Origin: Iodobacter fluviatilis
GTDB taxonomy: Bacteria; Pseudomonadota; Gammaproteobacteria; Burkholderiales; Chitinibacteraceae
Length of the DNA: 64,000 nt
Direction: 5' to 3'
Assembly: GCF_004194535.1 (NCBI RefSeq)
Contig: NZ_CP025781.1
Coordinates: forward strand, 2,480,001-2,544,000
Notes under the pieces: generated by a model
The model's database searches: none
Told to the model about the DNA's origin: nothing
The model's input: the letters and a program-made list of their open reading frames with translations, nothing else
Made by a program: the position numbers and the translations under genes
Shown: positions 1 through 10,223 of the stretch, piece by piece
How the letters are laid out: each line of letters starts with the position of its first letter
Numbering within the stretch: position 1 is the first letter of the stretch

Positions 1-2618
<2,618 letters not shown>

Positions 2619-2634
2619 TCATAAGGATGTTGAT

Positions 2635-3486
2635 ATGCGCTTAGCTATAATATTTGGCTTACTCCTTAGCTCTTTTGCTTATGCACAGCCTGCTAGAGTG
2701 GAATCGGTGCAATTGCCTGCATGGTTAGAGCGGGCGGGGCAGAAAAAACCCTTGGCTCCCGATATGTTGTTGTTATCGGCGGATAAAATCATGACAGGTG
2801 CAGGAGCCAGAGTTTATTTACAGCTACCTGAAGGCAGTCGAGTAAAGCTTGGTGAGAATGTAAACATGCAAGTCGATCAGATCAATGAGGCGGATGGCAA
2901 GAATGGCAGTGTATTTAAGGCCGCGCTCAAAATGGTGACGGGCGCATTTAGATTTACCACCAATGCCTTAAGTAAAACGGCGGAGCGCGAAGTGAATGTG
3001 AGTGTTTCTACCGTGACTGCGGGGATTCGCGGTACGGATTTATGGGGCAAGGCGGACGTGGATAAAAACGTGGTTTGCTTGCTGGAAGGAAAAATAGCGG
3101 TAGGGGCAGAGGGCTATCCGCAGGTGGAGTTAAATGAGCCTTTAAGCTTTTACGTGGCGCCACTGCAAGGCGAGCCCTTGCCTGTGGGCGCGGTAGACCC
3201 AGAAAAACTTAAGTTGTGGTCAGCCGAAACAGAAATAGAGGGGCAAAAAGGGGCGCTTATTGAAAAAGGTGGCTGGCGGATTGTGTGGGGTAAATACGCC
3301 AAGTTGGATCAGGCTTTGGCTTTGTTTGATAACCTGCAAGTGGCGGGTTATCCAGTAAAAATAAGGAGCCAAGGCAAGCAGCACCATGTGCTACTGATGG
3401 GTTTGGCCACTCAGGTGGATGCGCAGGCGGTAGTGAGCAAAGTGCACGCAACGCTGGCAACGCCGCTGGCTCAGATTAGTCACTGA
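2635..3486 (+). CDS. Secreted FecR-domain protein with C-terminal SPOR domain
   Basis: The 283-residue product starts MRLAIIFGLLLSSFAYAQ, a clear Sec signal peptide with cleavage likely after AYA. The ATG at 2635 is preceded by AAGGAT at good spacing. An upstream TTG at 2605 is in frame but would spoil the signal peptide. Residues of roughly 45-160 resemble a FecR-type domain (SADKIMTGAGARVYLQLPEG, then VSTVTAGIRGTDLWGK). The last 75 or so residues look like a SPOR fold (WRIVWGKYAKLDQALALFDN), which in other proteins binds denuded peptidoglycan glycan strands. This is therefore a periplasmic, perhaps septal, protein and not the usual inner-membrane FecR anti-sigma regulator. No ECF sigma factor or siderophore receptor is adjacent. 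Its precise role is unknown. Domain calls are by eye. Confidence 0.75.
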   Translation: MRLAIIFGLLLSSFAYAQPARVESVQLPAWLERAGQKKPLAPDMLLLSADKIMTGAGARVYLQLPEGSRVKLGENVNMQVDQINEADGKNGSVFKAALKMVTGAFRFTTNALSKTAEREVNVSVSTVTAGIRGTDLWGKADVDKNVVCLLEGKIAVGAEGYPQVELNEPLSFYVAPLQGEPLPVGAVDPEKLKLWSAETEIEGQKGALIEKGGWRIVWGKYAKLDQALALFDNLQVAGYPVKIRSQGKQHHVLLMGLATQVDAQAVVSKVHATLATPLAQISH

Positions 3487-3518
3487 TTAGATATACGGAT
3501 GTGGTTTATTAAGGGCAC

Positions 3519-4431
3519 GAGCCTGTAAATCTTTCTGCGTAAAGCGCTCTAATTCCAGCAGCGTTTGCTCTTGCGTGGCGAACTGGTAAATCCGTTTCAA
3601 ATCCGCAGTAACGGCTTGGTAATCCTTTCTGGACACATATCTTAAGCTGTTGCGCACCCTGTCGATGCAAAGCTGAGCCCGCGTGTGCGGCAATTCAACC
3701 GTAATCGCATCGGGGAAGCCTTTTAACCCGTCGACACACGCAATCAAAATATCCTGCACACCGCGTGTTTTTAGCACCGTCAGCACAGAGAGCCAAAATT
3801 TAGCGCCTTCATTTTCGGACATCTATAAACCCAACAATTCCTTGTGCCCGTCCCTATTCACGCCCAAAGCTAAGTAAATAGCTTTGTTGATCACGCGTAA
3901 ATTGTCACGAATTTTAATCACGATGCAGTCGAGGTAAACGATGGGGTAAATGGCATCCAGAGGGCGCGACTGCCATTGGGCGATTTGCTCTAGTACGCGA
4001 TCGGTGACGCGGGAAATCAAGGTGGCCGACACGTCTATATCGACCATTTCCTTGAATGCCGCCACAATTTCGCGCGTGCTCAGTCCTTTGGCGTACAGCG
4101 TGAGAATTTGATCATCCATTTGCGTCAGGCGGGTTTGACCCTTCTTAAGGAGTTGCGGTTCAAATGAGCCATCGCGGTCACGCGGCGTATGGATGTTCAC
4201 CTCGCCATGCTGGCTGTTAAGGTGCTTTGGCGTACTGCCATTGCGCGAATTGCCACGTTCACCCACCGTGTTGGCGTGTTTCTCGTAGCCGAGATGATCG
4301 GTTAATTCCGCATTCAGAGCGGTTTCGACGGTGAGTTTGAGTAGCTCACGCGAGAGCGCATTTAAATCCGCTTCAGTTTTGATATCTTTAGCGAGTTCAG
4401 CGGCAAGAGCCTGTCATTTTTGACGACCCAT
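3519..4431 (-). pseudogene. IS256-family transposase pseudogene (two nonsense codons, 3' deletion)
   Basis: Read on the reverse strand from the ATG at 4431 (MGRQK), the frame meets a TGA at the sixth codon and an amber TAG near 3823-3825. In each case a Trp codon is the likely ancestor (LLGL, stop, MSENEGAKFWL). The rest is recognisable IS256/mutator transposase: the segment IYPIVYLDCIVIKIRDN contains the first catalytic Asp, IACVDGLKGFPDAI the second, and RVRNSLRYVSRKDY follows. The gene then runs from ELERFTQK directly into the terminal repeat, so the region with the catalytic Glu and the usual last ~90 residues are gone. About 305 codons remain, against about 400 in intact relatives. Confidence 0.85.
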
Positions 4432-4507
4432 TGTGGTGCCTGATATGAATTTTCTCTGGAAAGAGATTAATCGGCCAGGGCATTTACACAATTTTAGTTA
4501 CAGGCTC
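3519..4507 (-). mobile_element. Decayed IS256-family element with both ends, internally deleted
   Basis: The element is 989 bases. Its outer ends are inverted: gagcctgtaaatctttctg at 3519 and, on the opposite strand, gagcctgtaactaaaattg ending at 4507. Both continue into a shared gtgtaaatgccc-like inner part on the upstream side. The coding part is an IS256-type transposase that has lost its C-terminal third. The 8-base flanks (3511-3518 and 4508-4515) do not match, so no target duplication remains. Two other copies of the same right end occur at 8971 and 17913. The element is inactive. Confidence 0.8.
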
Positions 4508-4707
4508 ACGCCGTAGTGGTGGCATAAATCTGTTTGGGAAAATGGGAAAATCATCCTGCTTTGGATTTATGCAATAGAACTGTCGAAAAGTCTTTTTTCA
4601 GACTCACAACTTTGTTGTCTATAAAATTTGGCTAACATGCGATGTGCCTACCTGCATGAAATTACAGTAGGTAATTACGAAACGTGTTAATAAATTTTGT
4701 GGTGATG
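4508..4707. repeat. 200-base duplicated segment, copy 1
   Basis: This segment recurs at 10300-10499 without gaps. I count about 19 mismatches (roughly 90% identity), mostly transitions. It contains the inverted repeat TACCTGC / G(C or T)AGGTA, which can pair in both copies, and an agtct/agact hairpin. It begins directly at the outer end of the IS256 element. It leads into the chitinase-like remnant, so it may be that gene's leader. An ATG at 4656 begins MKLQ and is stopped by TAG at 4668, where copy 2 has CAG. Confidence 0.85.
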
Positions 4708-4733
4708 TCATAAAAACCAAGACTACCAACAGT

Positions 4734-5030
4734 ATGCTGATTCAGGGTGATAGCTGTACGGAGGCGACTTACGAACCAAATGGTTTCAATCCTGAAAAGG
4801 AAGTAAATCATTTTTCTTATACCTCTAGCCGTGTGTCGAAGCGCGTTTGTAACGGGTATGAGCCCACCGCTAATACGGACTTCTCTGTATTCGGTTATTA
4901 CGCGGATTGGGCTCAATACGATGACCGCTTGGACAACCTATTGGCATCTAATAGTGGGTGTGGCTGGGGCGTGGACCTGATCTTGCTGGAGGCCAAAGCC
5001 TACGACAGCTGGTCGTAGGCCTTGGCGTGA
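4734..5030 (+). pseudogene. Probable GH18 chitinase remnant, truncated
   Basis: The open frame has about 95 codons. It contains the segment CNGYEPTANTDFSVFGYYADW followed by AQYDDRLDN and then GVDLILLEAKAYD. These resemble the start of a GH18 chitinase catalytic barrel: the first strand with an FGYYxDW-type motif, then the loop before the second strand. After KAYD a frameshift is needed to continue with QLVVGLGVM, which matches the next barrel strand. The sequence then runs into IS5-type transposase sequence. The catalytic DxxDxDxE motif is absent, so the gene is dead. The frame extends upstream to about 4671 without an obvious signal peptide. The family call is by pattern only and is moderately sure. 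The nearby lysis genes make a secreted chitinase plausible. Confidence 0.5.
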
Positions 5031-5393
5031 TGAATACCACTGGCGCGTATGATGCCATCGCCAAGCGTGGCAATGATATTAAGGTAGTCATTCCGCCGCG
5101 CTCGACGGCAGTACCCAGTGAGCAGGCGGACTCTGTGCCCAGTCAACGAGACCGGCATATCACCGACCTGCAGATACGGGGGCGATTAGGCTGGCAGCAG
5201 GTCTCATCGGCTATGGAATACGCGCCTTGGTGGAAACGGCCATGTGTCGATACAAGTCGATCATTGGGGCAAAATTGCGTGCCCGTTCTTTCATAGGACA
5301 GTAGATGGAAGCAGCCATCGGTATTGCGGTTTTGACCGCATGCTGGAAGCGGGTCGCCCAAAATCTGCCCGCTGCGACCGTAATGTCGGATAA
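5022..5393 (+). pseudogene. IS5-family transposase 3' remnant (two frameshifts, one nonsense codon)
   Basis: Three reading frames together give the C-terminal part of an IS5-type DDE transposase. The first is TGAYDAIAKRGNDIKVVIPP and then QRDRHITDLQIRGRLGWQQ. A shifted frame has IGYGIRALVETAMCRYKSII and LRARSFIGQ, followed by TAG. After one more missing base comes NRMLEAGRPKSARCDRNVG, ending at the stop at 5391. The Glu in ALVETAM corresponds to the third catalytic residue. The 5' part is absent; the remnant starts at the junction with the chitinase-like fragment, so insertion here probably broke that gene. Confidence 0.7.
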
Positions 5394-5505
5394 GAGCTGA
5401 GCTCCCTGCTCTTGGTGAGCCCTCCTTTACTTCCATGCATCAACGCAGTGTTAGATATAACCTTATTTAACTCATAACTCATGAAAATAAAGGAAGAAAT
5501 TTAAT

Positions 5506-5718
5506 ATGAAACTGATGACGTATTTATTATCTCGCGCAAAAGAGACATCGACTTGGCGTGGTTTAGTGCTCGTAGCCACGGCATGTGAAATTTATCTGTC
5601 CCCGGAGCAGAGTGAAGCCGTGGTTGTAGTGGGATTGGCTTTGGCTGGTTTGATTGGGGCTGTATTTCCTGATGGAAATACAAGTAAAGAGGAAGACAGG
5701 CACGATGAAAATTGCTAG
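5506..5718 (+). CDS. Small phage-type holin-like membrane protein
   Basis: The 70-residue product starts MKLMTYLLSRAKETSTWRG, followed by two hydrophobic stretches (LVLVATACEIYL and VVVVGLALAGLIGAVF) around the motif LSPEQSEA, and ends in a charged tail. This matches a common class of short prophage holin-like proteins found immediately upstream of endolysins. The start is well supported by AAGGAAG 13 bases upstream. In a lysis cassette such a protein would form or trigger inner-membrane lesions that release the cytoplasmic lysozyme encoded at 6243. It is the first gene of the cassette on the + strand. The holin function is inferred from size, topology and position. Confidence 0.7.
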   Translation: MKLMTYLLSRAKETSTWRGLVLVATACEIYLSPEQSEAVVVVGLALAGLIGAVFPDGNTSKEEDRHDENC

Positions 5719-5784
5719 CTATGCGAAATAATATTGAGATGCATTGATACATGCCTATCAATAATCAGAAAAGGTCATTGAGAA

Positions 5785-6060
5785 ATGGAAAAAAAAAATC
5801 AAGAAAGCTGGCATGTTGAAAAAAGCATTAATTTGGGTAGCCTAGTTAGTCTGGTGGCTGTAGTTGCTGCGTTGTTTACATATATGTCTCGACTAGAGGG
5901 ACGCATTTCCATACTGGAGGTGAAAATTGATACCAAATCCAGGCAAAACCAGCAACGAGATCAGCAGAGCAAGGATCTTGGAGTGGAGATAAAGGCTGAT
6001 CTGAAAGAGCTGCGTGCCAAGATTGATACAGCTATGGAGAGGCAGAATAAGAGCCATTAA
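5785..6060 (+). CDS. Small membrane-anchored coiled-coil protein of the lysis cassette
   Basis: The 91-residue product has a charged start (MEKKNQESWHVEKSINLG), one membrane segment at about residues 19-37 (SLVSLVAVVAALFTYMSRL), and a long polar heptad-rich helix (LEGRISILEVKIDTKSRQNQ onward). The topology recalls XhlA-like phage proteins that assist holins, but I see no diagnostic motif. It lies between the holin-like gene and the endolysin gene on the same strand, with its own AAGG and GAG upstream. A role in controlling or assisting membrane lesion formation is an inference from position. Confidence 0.55.
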   Translation: MEKKNQESWHVEKSINLGSLVSLVAVVAALFTYMSRLEGRISILEVKIDTKSRQNQQRDQQSKDLGVEIKADLKELRAKIDTAMERQNKSH

Positions 6061-6242
6061 GGGAAGTGAATAAAAGGACAAACTCAAAGCGATTATGTTA
6101 AGGAGCGTCACTAGGCTAGATTGGAATGTTGTATACGACTTTTTCATATAATTCAGTATGTTGACTACGATTTCATTCCTAGCCACTGGAGCGGGGCTAT
6201 TTAATACTATTTTCTTTTTTTAAATTATAGGGTTGTACTTTT

Positions 6243-6680
6243 ATGCGAACTGGTAAGAATGGTATTGCGCTTATACAGAAATTCGAGGGGCTACGTTTGA
6301 CCAGCTATCAAGATCCAGTTGGGATATGGACTATAGGCTATGGCCATACTGGCACTGATGTAAAGCCAGGCCTAACCATCAACCACTCGCAAGTTTTTAT
6401 ATTGCTGCAACAGGATCTGGAACGTTTCGAAAGTGGTGTAAGTAAGAGTGTGAAGGTGCCATTAACACAAAATCAATTCGACGCACTAATCAGCTTCAGT
6501 TACAACGTTGGATTGGGAAATTTTAATAAATCGACATTGCTAAAGAGACTAAATGAGGCTAATTATTCTGGCGCTGCCGATCAATTCCCGCGTTGGAACA
6601 AGGCGGGGGGGGAAATACTGAAAGGATTAGTGAATCGTCGCAATGCAGAGGCTGCACTATTCAGGGAGTCTGAAGCGTGA
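6243..6680 (+). CDS. GH24 lysozyme (T4-type endolysin)
   Basis: The 145-residue muramidase cleaves the MurNAc-GlcNAc bond of peptidoglycan. The catalytic triad of the T4 family is in place and correctly spaced: Glu15 in KFEGLRL, Asp24 in SYQDPVG and Thr30 in WTIGYGHT. The C-terminal half has the usual QFDALISFSYNVGLGNF and KGLVNRRNAE segments. There is no signal peptide or N-terminal SAR helix, so the enzyme should accumulate in the cytoplasm and depend on the holin for release. The stop overlaps the GTG start of the Rz gene by four bases, showing translational coupling. The sequence looks intact. Confidence 0.92.
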   Translation: MRTGKNGIALIQKFEGLRLTSYQDPVGIWTIGYGHTGTDVKPGLTINHSQVFILLQQDLERFESGVSKSVKVPLTQNQFDALISFSYNVGLGNFNKSTLLKRLNEANYSGAADQFPRWNKAGGEILKGLVNRRNAEAALFRESEA

Positions 6681-7192
6681 TCACACAAGCGATCCGATAC
6701 TGGCGTGAGATTGGGCTTATATTAATAATTACTGCGTTATGGTTGTCGTTTGAGCGCTGGCGGAATATGAAGACATCGCTTGAGATGGCCAATCTTCGCG
6801 TATTACAAGCGGAACGACAGATTAAGGAATGGCAAGCTGTCCGTCAAATAGAACAGCAGGCCGCTATCAACGACCAGGCTGCCTCAGCCGACTATCAGAA
6901 GGGCAAAAAAGATGGAAATAAAGAGTTGGATAATGCCATTACTGGCTTGCGCACTTCTCTCCGCCTGCGCGAGCAGCAGCTTGCCAGCGTCAAACAAAAT
7001 TTGCCCGCAGCTTCCTCCTCCCCCCTCGGATGTGATGCTACCCCGCGAAGCGACTTTCTTGTTACGTATGGAGAAGATGCTCTCCGACTTGCCGCTGAGG
7101 CCGATAACGTTGTTAGGCAGCTAACTGCCTGCCAAGCCATTCTCAAGCAGGATCGCTATATGCCAAAAGCAGCGGGTGCTGATTCAGATTAG
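6677..7192 (+). CDS. Rz-like inner-membrane spanin
   Basis: The 171-residue product starts at GTG 6677, overlapping the lysozyme stop. It has a single N-terminal membrane segment (about residues 12-26, IGLILIITALWLSF) and then an extended periplasmic helical region (LRVLQAERQIKEWQAVRQIE and LRTSLRLREQQLASVKQNL). It includes the late Cys residues typical of Rz (SPLGCDAT and QLTACQA). A second lipoprotein gene is nested in another frame, the hallmark of Rz/Rz1 pairs. Spanins fuse or disrupt the outer membrane as the last step of Gram-negative lysis. Intact, and last gene of the cassette before the IS-rich insertion. Confidence 0.85.
   Translation: MITQAIRYWREIGLILIITALWLSFERWRNMKTSLEMANLRVLQAERQIKEWQAVRQIEQQAAINDQAASADYQKGKKDGNKELDNAITGLRTSLRLREQQLASVKQNLPAASSSPLGCDATPRSDFLVTYGEDALRLAAEADNVVRQLTACQAILKQDRYMPKAAGADSD
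6912..7124 (+). CDS. Rz1-like outer-membrane spanin lipoprotein nested in Rz
   Basis: The 70-residue product is encoded entirely inside the Rz gene in a different frame. It has a lipoprotein signal with the lipobox LLSAC at residues 15-19 (MEIKSWIMPLLACALLSAC). The mature part is short, with a proline run (CPQLPPPPSDVMLP), as in lambda Rz1. A GAAGG sequence lies nine bases before the ATG at 6912. It would be an outer-membrane lipoprotein that pairs with Rz across the periplasm. The retained double-coding constraint is good evidence that the cassette was functional recently. Confidence 0.85.
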   Translation: MEIKSWIMPLLACALLSACASSSLPASNKICPQLPPPPSDVMLPREATFLLRMEKMLSDLPLRPITLLGS

Positions 7193-7240
7193 CTATTTGT
7201 AGTTTTTCGGTAGAATAATGGGGTTTAGGGAGGCGCTGGT

Positions 7241-7250
7241 GGGTAATCAC
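7241..7250 (+). repeat. Direct repeat, left flank of composite insertion
   Basis: The decamer GGGTAATCAC also occurs at 11104-11113 in the same orientation. The two copies lie immediately outside two inverted IS3-type right ends, like a target duplication around 7251-11103. Ten bases is longer than the 3-5 typical of IS3 elements. Confidence 0.6.
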
Positions 7251-7770
7251 CTCATTTTTAAGCGCACTTAAAAGTAGAGGTCAGGCAGTAATGTCAGTTT
7301 TTATTTCGGGATGATGCCGCCCAATCCCATATGCGGACGTTCGTTATTGTAAGTCCAAAGCCATTTCGTTGCGGTTTCTTGTACTTCAGCGAAGCTTTCA
7401 AAATCATCGCAGGCTAACCATTCATAACGTACCGTTCGATTATAACGCTCGATATATGCATTCTGTTATGGATTACCTGGCTGAATGTAAGCTAATTCAA
7501 TCGATTGTTGCTCTGCCCAATTCTTTAGCAGATGGTTAATATACTCAGGGCCATTATCGGACCTGATTCGTTTGGGCTTGCCACGTCATTTAATGATTTG
7601 ATTCAGACGGCGTATTCCACGCTCTGCTGGCAAAGAGAAATCAACTTCAATGCCCAATCCTTCACGATTAAAATCATCAAGCACGTTAAATAAGTGAATG
7701 CTACAGCCATCAGCTAATTGATCGTACATAAAATCCATCGACCACGTTTCATTTTTTGCCGCTGGCACCG
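7251..7770 (-). pseudogene. IS3-family transposase OrfB fragment, copy 1
   Basis: On the reverse strand this is the C-terminal half of an IS3-type integrase-like transposase. Recognisable pieces are [51 protein letters not shown] and [13 protein letters not shown]. In-frame stops interrupt it where copy 2 has Trp or Gln codons (after RLNQIIK and after IQPGNP). Its terminal repeat around 7254-7280 matches the right end of copy 2 at 9104. The 5' side is replaced near 7765-7771 by IS481 sequence, where both share gctggcacc, so the join may be by short homology. Confidence 0.8.
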
Positions 7771-8074
7771 ACAACGGCACGCACAAACCGACCGCTTTAC
7801 TAAAAAAGAAAAGATGCCGAGTGGTCAACATGGCTTTGATCGTGAATGCGCACGTTTGAGCATTGAACACCGTTTAATTCCGCCGCGCAGCCCGCAAACG
7901 AATGGCATGGTGGAGCGTTTCAATGGTCGAATCAGTGAAATCGTACAGCAAACCCACTTTGCTTCGGAGCAGGAATTGCGGCTTACACTGGAAAAATATT
8001 TGAAGCTCTACAATCACCATATTCCGCAAAAGGCGCTAGGGCATATCACACTGATTACGGCATTAAAGAACTAG
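7771..8074 (+). pseudogene. IS481-family transposase C-terminal fragment
   Basis: The forward strand encodes [20 protein letters not shown], then [20 protein letters not shown] and KYLKLYNHHIPQKALGHIT. This is the conserved 3' third of IS481 transposases, including the final catalytic Glu in NGMVERFNG. The stretch before it (accgacaacggc, the TDNG motif with the middle Asp) is present but one base out of frame. The 5' two thirds are missing. Upstream reading frames that run through the IS3 junction are chimeric and not real proteins. Confidence 0.8.
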
Positions 8075-8292
8075 CAAAAAACCAGATCTGAGTTATTTAC
8101 TAAGCGTAGTTTATGACCACTCGATACTTGATAGATAACTAATATTTAAAATAAATTAATTTATATGTTTTGAATATTTTTTTTATAGATTTAATTAATA
8201 GACTCATCTTATAGTGTGGGCGCATTCATGATTTTAATGGCATAAGCATTAATTTTTGGAGCTCAATTTTTTATTAATAAAAAGGTGATTCT

Positions 8293-8922
8293 ATGATTAT
8301 TAGCAATGAATTTTACAATTCTTGGAAAATGCCGCCAAAAGCTGCCACAGAAATATTGCAATCCACGATAAGGAGTAATGGTCGTATGCGTAAATATTTG
8401 GAAGGATCAGTAGTGAAAGCCGAAGATATAAAAGGTAAAATAATTAGTGTCGAATCAGGAAATTTAATACTTAAGCTAGATGACGGATTTGTTGTAGCTC
8501 ATGCAAACAATGGGTTCATAATTGGAAGTTTAGAGCTTTATTCAATTTATAGTATCAGCGTTATGGAGAGTGCAATAATTTATGAGTGCGAGAGCGATGT
8601 TATAAATCTTTCTGATGAAAATGAAATATCTAACGCCGCTCATAAATATTTAACTTGGGTAATGAGTTGTTTAAGCGTCAGAATGTATATTCTGGCATCC
8701 ACAGATGCTTACCTGAAAATTAAATTTACTTTGGAATGGTTGAATTATTCCCCTGCAATATACAAGGAAAGCATTACACTTATAAAATTCATTTGCGATC
8801 GCACCAGACTTTCAAAGGCTCACGTGCATATGGTGCTTAAACAATTGAAAGAAGGAGGGTATATTGAAGTAAATAATGGATATTTAATTGAAATTGTAAA
8901 GAAAATTCCTGATAAATTTTAG
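8293..8922 (+). CDS. Crp/Fnr-like winged-helix regulator
   Basis: The 209-residue product is preceded by AAAAAGGTG, and 218 bases of AT-rich sequence without another gene lie upstream. The N-terminal half has beta-roll-like spacing of glycines and hydrophobics (GKIISVESGNLILKLDDGF, GFIIGSLELYSIYSISVME), but no cAMP-binding RxS motif or FNR cysteines. The C-terminal ~45 residues look like a winged helix: ITLIKFICDRTRLSKAHVHM, then VLKQLKEGGYIEVNNGYL. It is probably a DNA-binding regulator of the Crp superfamily with an unknown ligand. It is intact and AT-rich, surrounded by dead IS fragments, suggesting it was either carried as cargo or is under selection. A role in controlling the lysis/RHS operon is speculative. 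Confidence 0.6.
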   Translation: MIISNEFYNSWKMPPKAATEILQSTIRSNGRMRKYLEGSVVKAEDIKGKIISVESGNLILKLDDGFVVAHANNGFIIGSLELYSIYSISVMESAIIYECESDVINLSDENEISNAAHKYLTWVMSCLSVRMYILASTDAYLKIKFTLEWLNYSPAIYKESITLIKFICDRTRLSKAHVHMVLKQLKEGGYIEVNNGYLIEIVKKIPDKF

Positions 8923-8970
8923 ATTATAAACTCTCGTGAATTCAAAAAATAAGTGCAACGCTGGTAGGTT

Positions 8971-9103
8971 GAGCCTGTAAATCTTTCTGTGTAAATGCCT
9001 TTGGAATGACTGGTGGCCGTTCAGCAGGTCACCAAATTCTATAACAAAACGATTCAGCGCCATATGCCAGTTTTGAATCGGCATCGTCCATTTCTTTGGC
9101 AAT
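8971..9103 (-). pseudogene. IS256-family 3' fragment with right end
   Basis: The right end gagcctgtaaatctttctg at 8971 is followed, on the reverse strand, by the last part of an IS256 transposase (LPKKWTMPIQNWHMALNRFV, then IEFGDLLNGHQ). The fragment stops abruptly at about 9103, where the IS3 copy begins, so the IS3 insertion cut this older element. It supplies the very C-terminus that is deleted from the element at 3519. Confidence 0.8.
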
Positions 9104-9136
9104 CCCCCCATTTTTAAGCTCACTTAAAAGTAGAGG

Positions 9137-9870
9137 CTAGGCATGTAATGCCAGTTTTTGTTTCGGGGTGATGCCGCCCAATTCCATATGCGGGCGTTCG
9201 TTATTGTATGTCCAAAGCCATTGTGTCGCAGTTTCTTGTACTTCAGCAAGGCTTTCAAAATCATCGCAAGTTAGCCATTCATAACGCACAGTTCGATTAT
9301 AACGCTCGATATATGCATTTTGCTGCGGGTTACTGGGCTGAATATAGGCCAATTCAATCGATTGTTGCTCTGCCCAATTTTTTAATAGGTGACTAATATA
9401 TTCAGGGCCATTATCGGATCTGATTCGTTTTGGCTTGCCGCGCCATTCAATGATTTGATTCAAGCTGCGTATTACGCGTTCTGCTGGCAAAGAGAAATCG
9501 ACTTCAATGCCTAATCCTTCCCGATTAAAATCATCAATCACATTGAATAAGCGAATGCTGCGGCCATCGGCTAATTGATCGTGCATAAAATCCATAGGCC
9601 ATGTTTCATTTTTTGCCGCTGGCACTGCTAATGGCGCTGGCGTTTAGAGTTCTAAGCGCTTTGTCTTTACATTTCGCAGATGCAAAAAGCAGAGGCCAAA
9701 GCCCCAGTTTCGATTGGTTTCAGTGAGCTGAATCAGCGAATCCGCAATTTTTGCGTTTTCTACATCCAACTTACGAATATAGCGATAGCAAGTCGTGCTA
9801 ATTGCAAAACTGGCGCAAGCCACGCGAATAGAAACGGCCTTGCTTTCAACTGCTCAGTGAGCCATCTCGC
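9137..9870 (-). pseudogene. IS3-family OrfB pseudogene, copy 2
   Basis: The 5' part reads (after a TGA stop) VSIRVACASFAISTTCYRYI, then NWGFGLCFLHLRNVK. It then meets a stop near 9643, and about 100 bases present in intact relatives are missing. The 3' part from 9625 to 9137 is open for 162 codons and carries the DDE core: [30 protein letters not shown] and [14 protein letters not shown]. The catalytic residues visible are Asp in MDFM, Asp in SDNGPEY and Glu in YIERYNR. The protein cannot be made as one chain. Confidence 0.85.
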
Positions 9871-10118
9871 GGCGCTGAGATGTTTATGAGGATTTCTGAC
9901 ATGGCTTCCTTGATGATGTTCGCCTGCATTTGGGCTTCGATATACATCTTTTTAAGACGCTTATTCTCATCTTCCAGCTCTTTCATGCGCGTCATCATGG
10001 AAACGTCAATGCCGCCAAACTTAGCGCGCCACTTATAGAAATAGGCAGAACTCATGCCGTGCTCGCGGCACAGATCGGGGACGGTCGAGCCGGCTTCGGC
10101 CTGCTTTAAAATCGCCAT
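9846..10118 (-). CDS. IS3-family OrfA (helix-turn-helix)
   Basis: The 90-residue product begins MAILKQAEAGSTVPDLCREH, followed by GMSSAYFYKWRAKFGGIDVS (helix-turn-helix) and a leucine-zipper-like helix (MTRMKELEDENKRLKKMYIE). This is the usual OrfA of IS3 elements, which normally produce an OrfAB fusion by programmed frameshifting. Because orfB is broken, only OrfA could be made, and in other IS3 elements OrfA can bind the ends and dampen transposition. An in-frame start slightly upstream of 10118 is possible. Confidence 0.8.
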   Translation of the reverse strand: MAILKQAEAGSTVPDLCREHGMSSAYFYKWRAKFGGIDVSMMTRMKELEDENKRLKKMYIEAQMQANIIKEAMSEILINISAPRDGSLSS

Positions 10119-10223
10119 AATATGGCGTTACCAATTGCCTTCGGCTTTTATGTAGAGCTCCTCAAAGACTACGAGAAAATTCTACTTAAAAATGAGCTGG
10201 TTTTGTGGGGGGGGGGGATTACC

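Larger units (their letters stand above)
9104..10215 (-). mobile_element. IS3-family element, copy 2, defective
   Basis: This is an approximately 1.1-kb IS3-type element on the reverse strand. The right end begins at about 9104 (ccccccatttttaagctcac). The left end is at about 10180-10215, where the reverse strand reads agctcatttttaagtagaa after a C-rich run. The plus strand has a run of about 12 G at 10206-10217. orfA is intact; orfB has an in-frame stop and an internal deletion. Exact ends are uncertain. Confidence 0.7.

Noticed and set aside
5506-7192. Interpretation of the lysis genes as part of a complete prophage
   Set aside because: No integrase, capsid, tail, terminase or repressor gene is present in the flanking 10 kb. 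A degraded prophage cannot be fully excluded, and this is stated in the finding.
7586-8074. Chimeric frames spanning the IS3/IS481 junction on both strands
   Set aside because: Each joins transposase sequence to antisense of the neighbouring fragment, so they are not real proteins.
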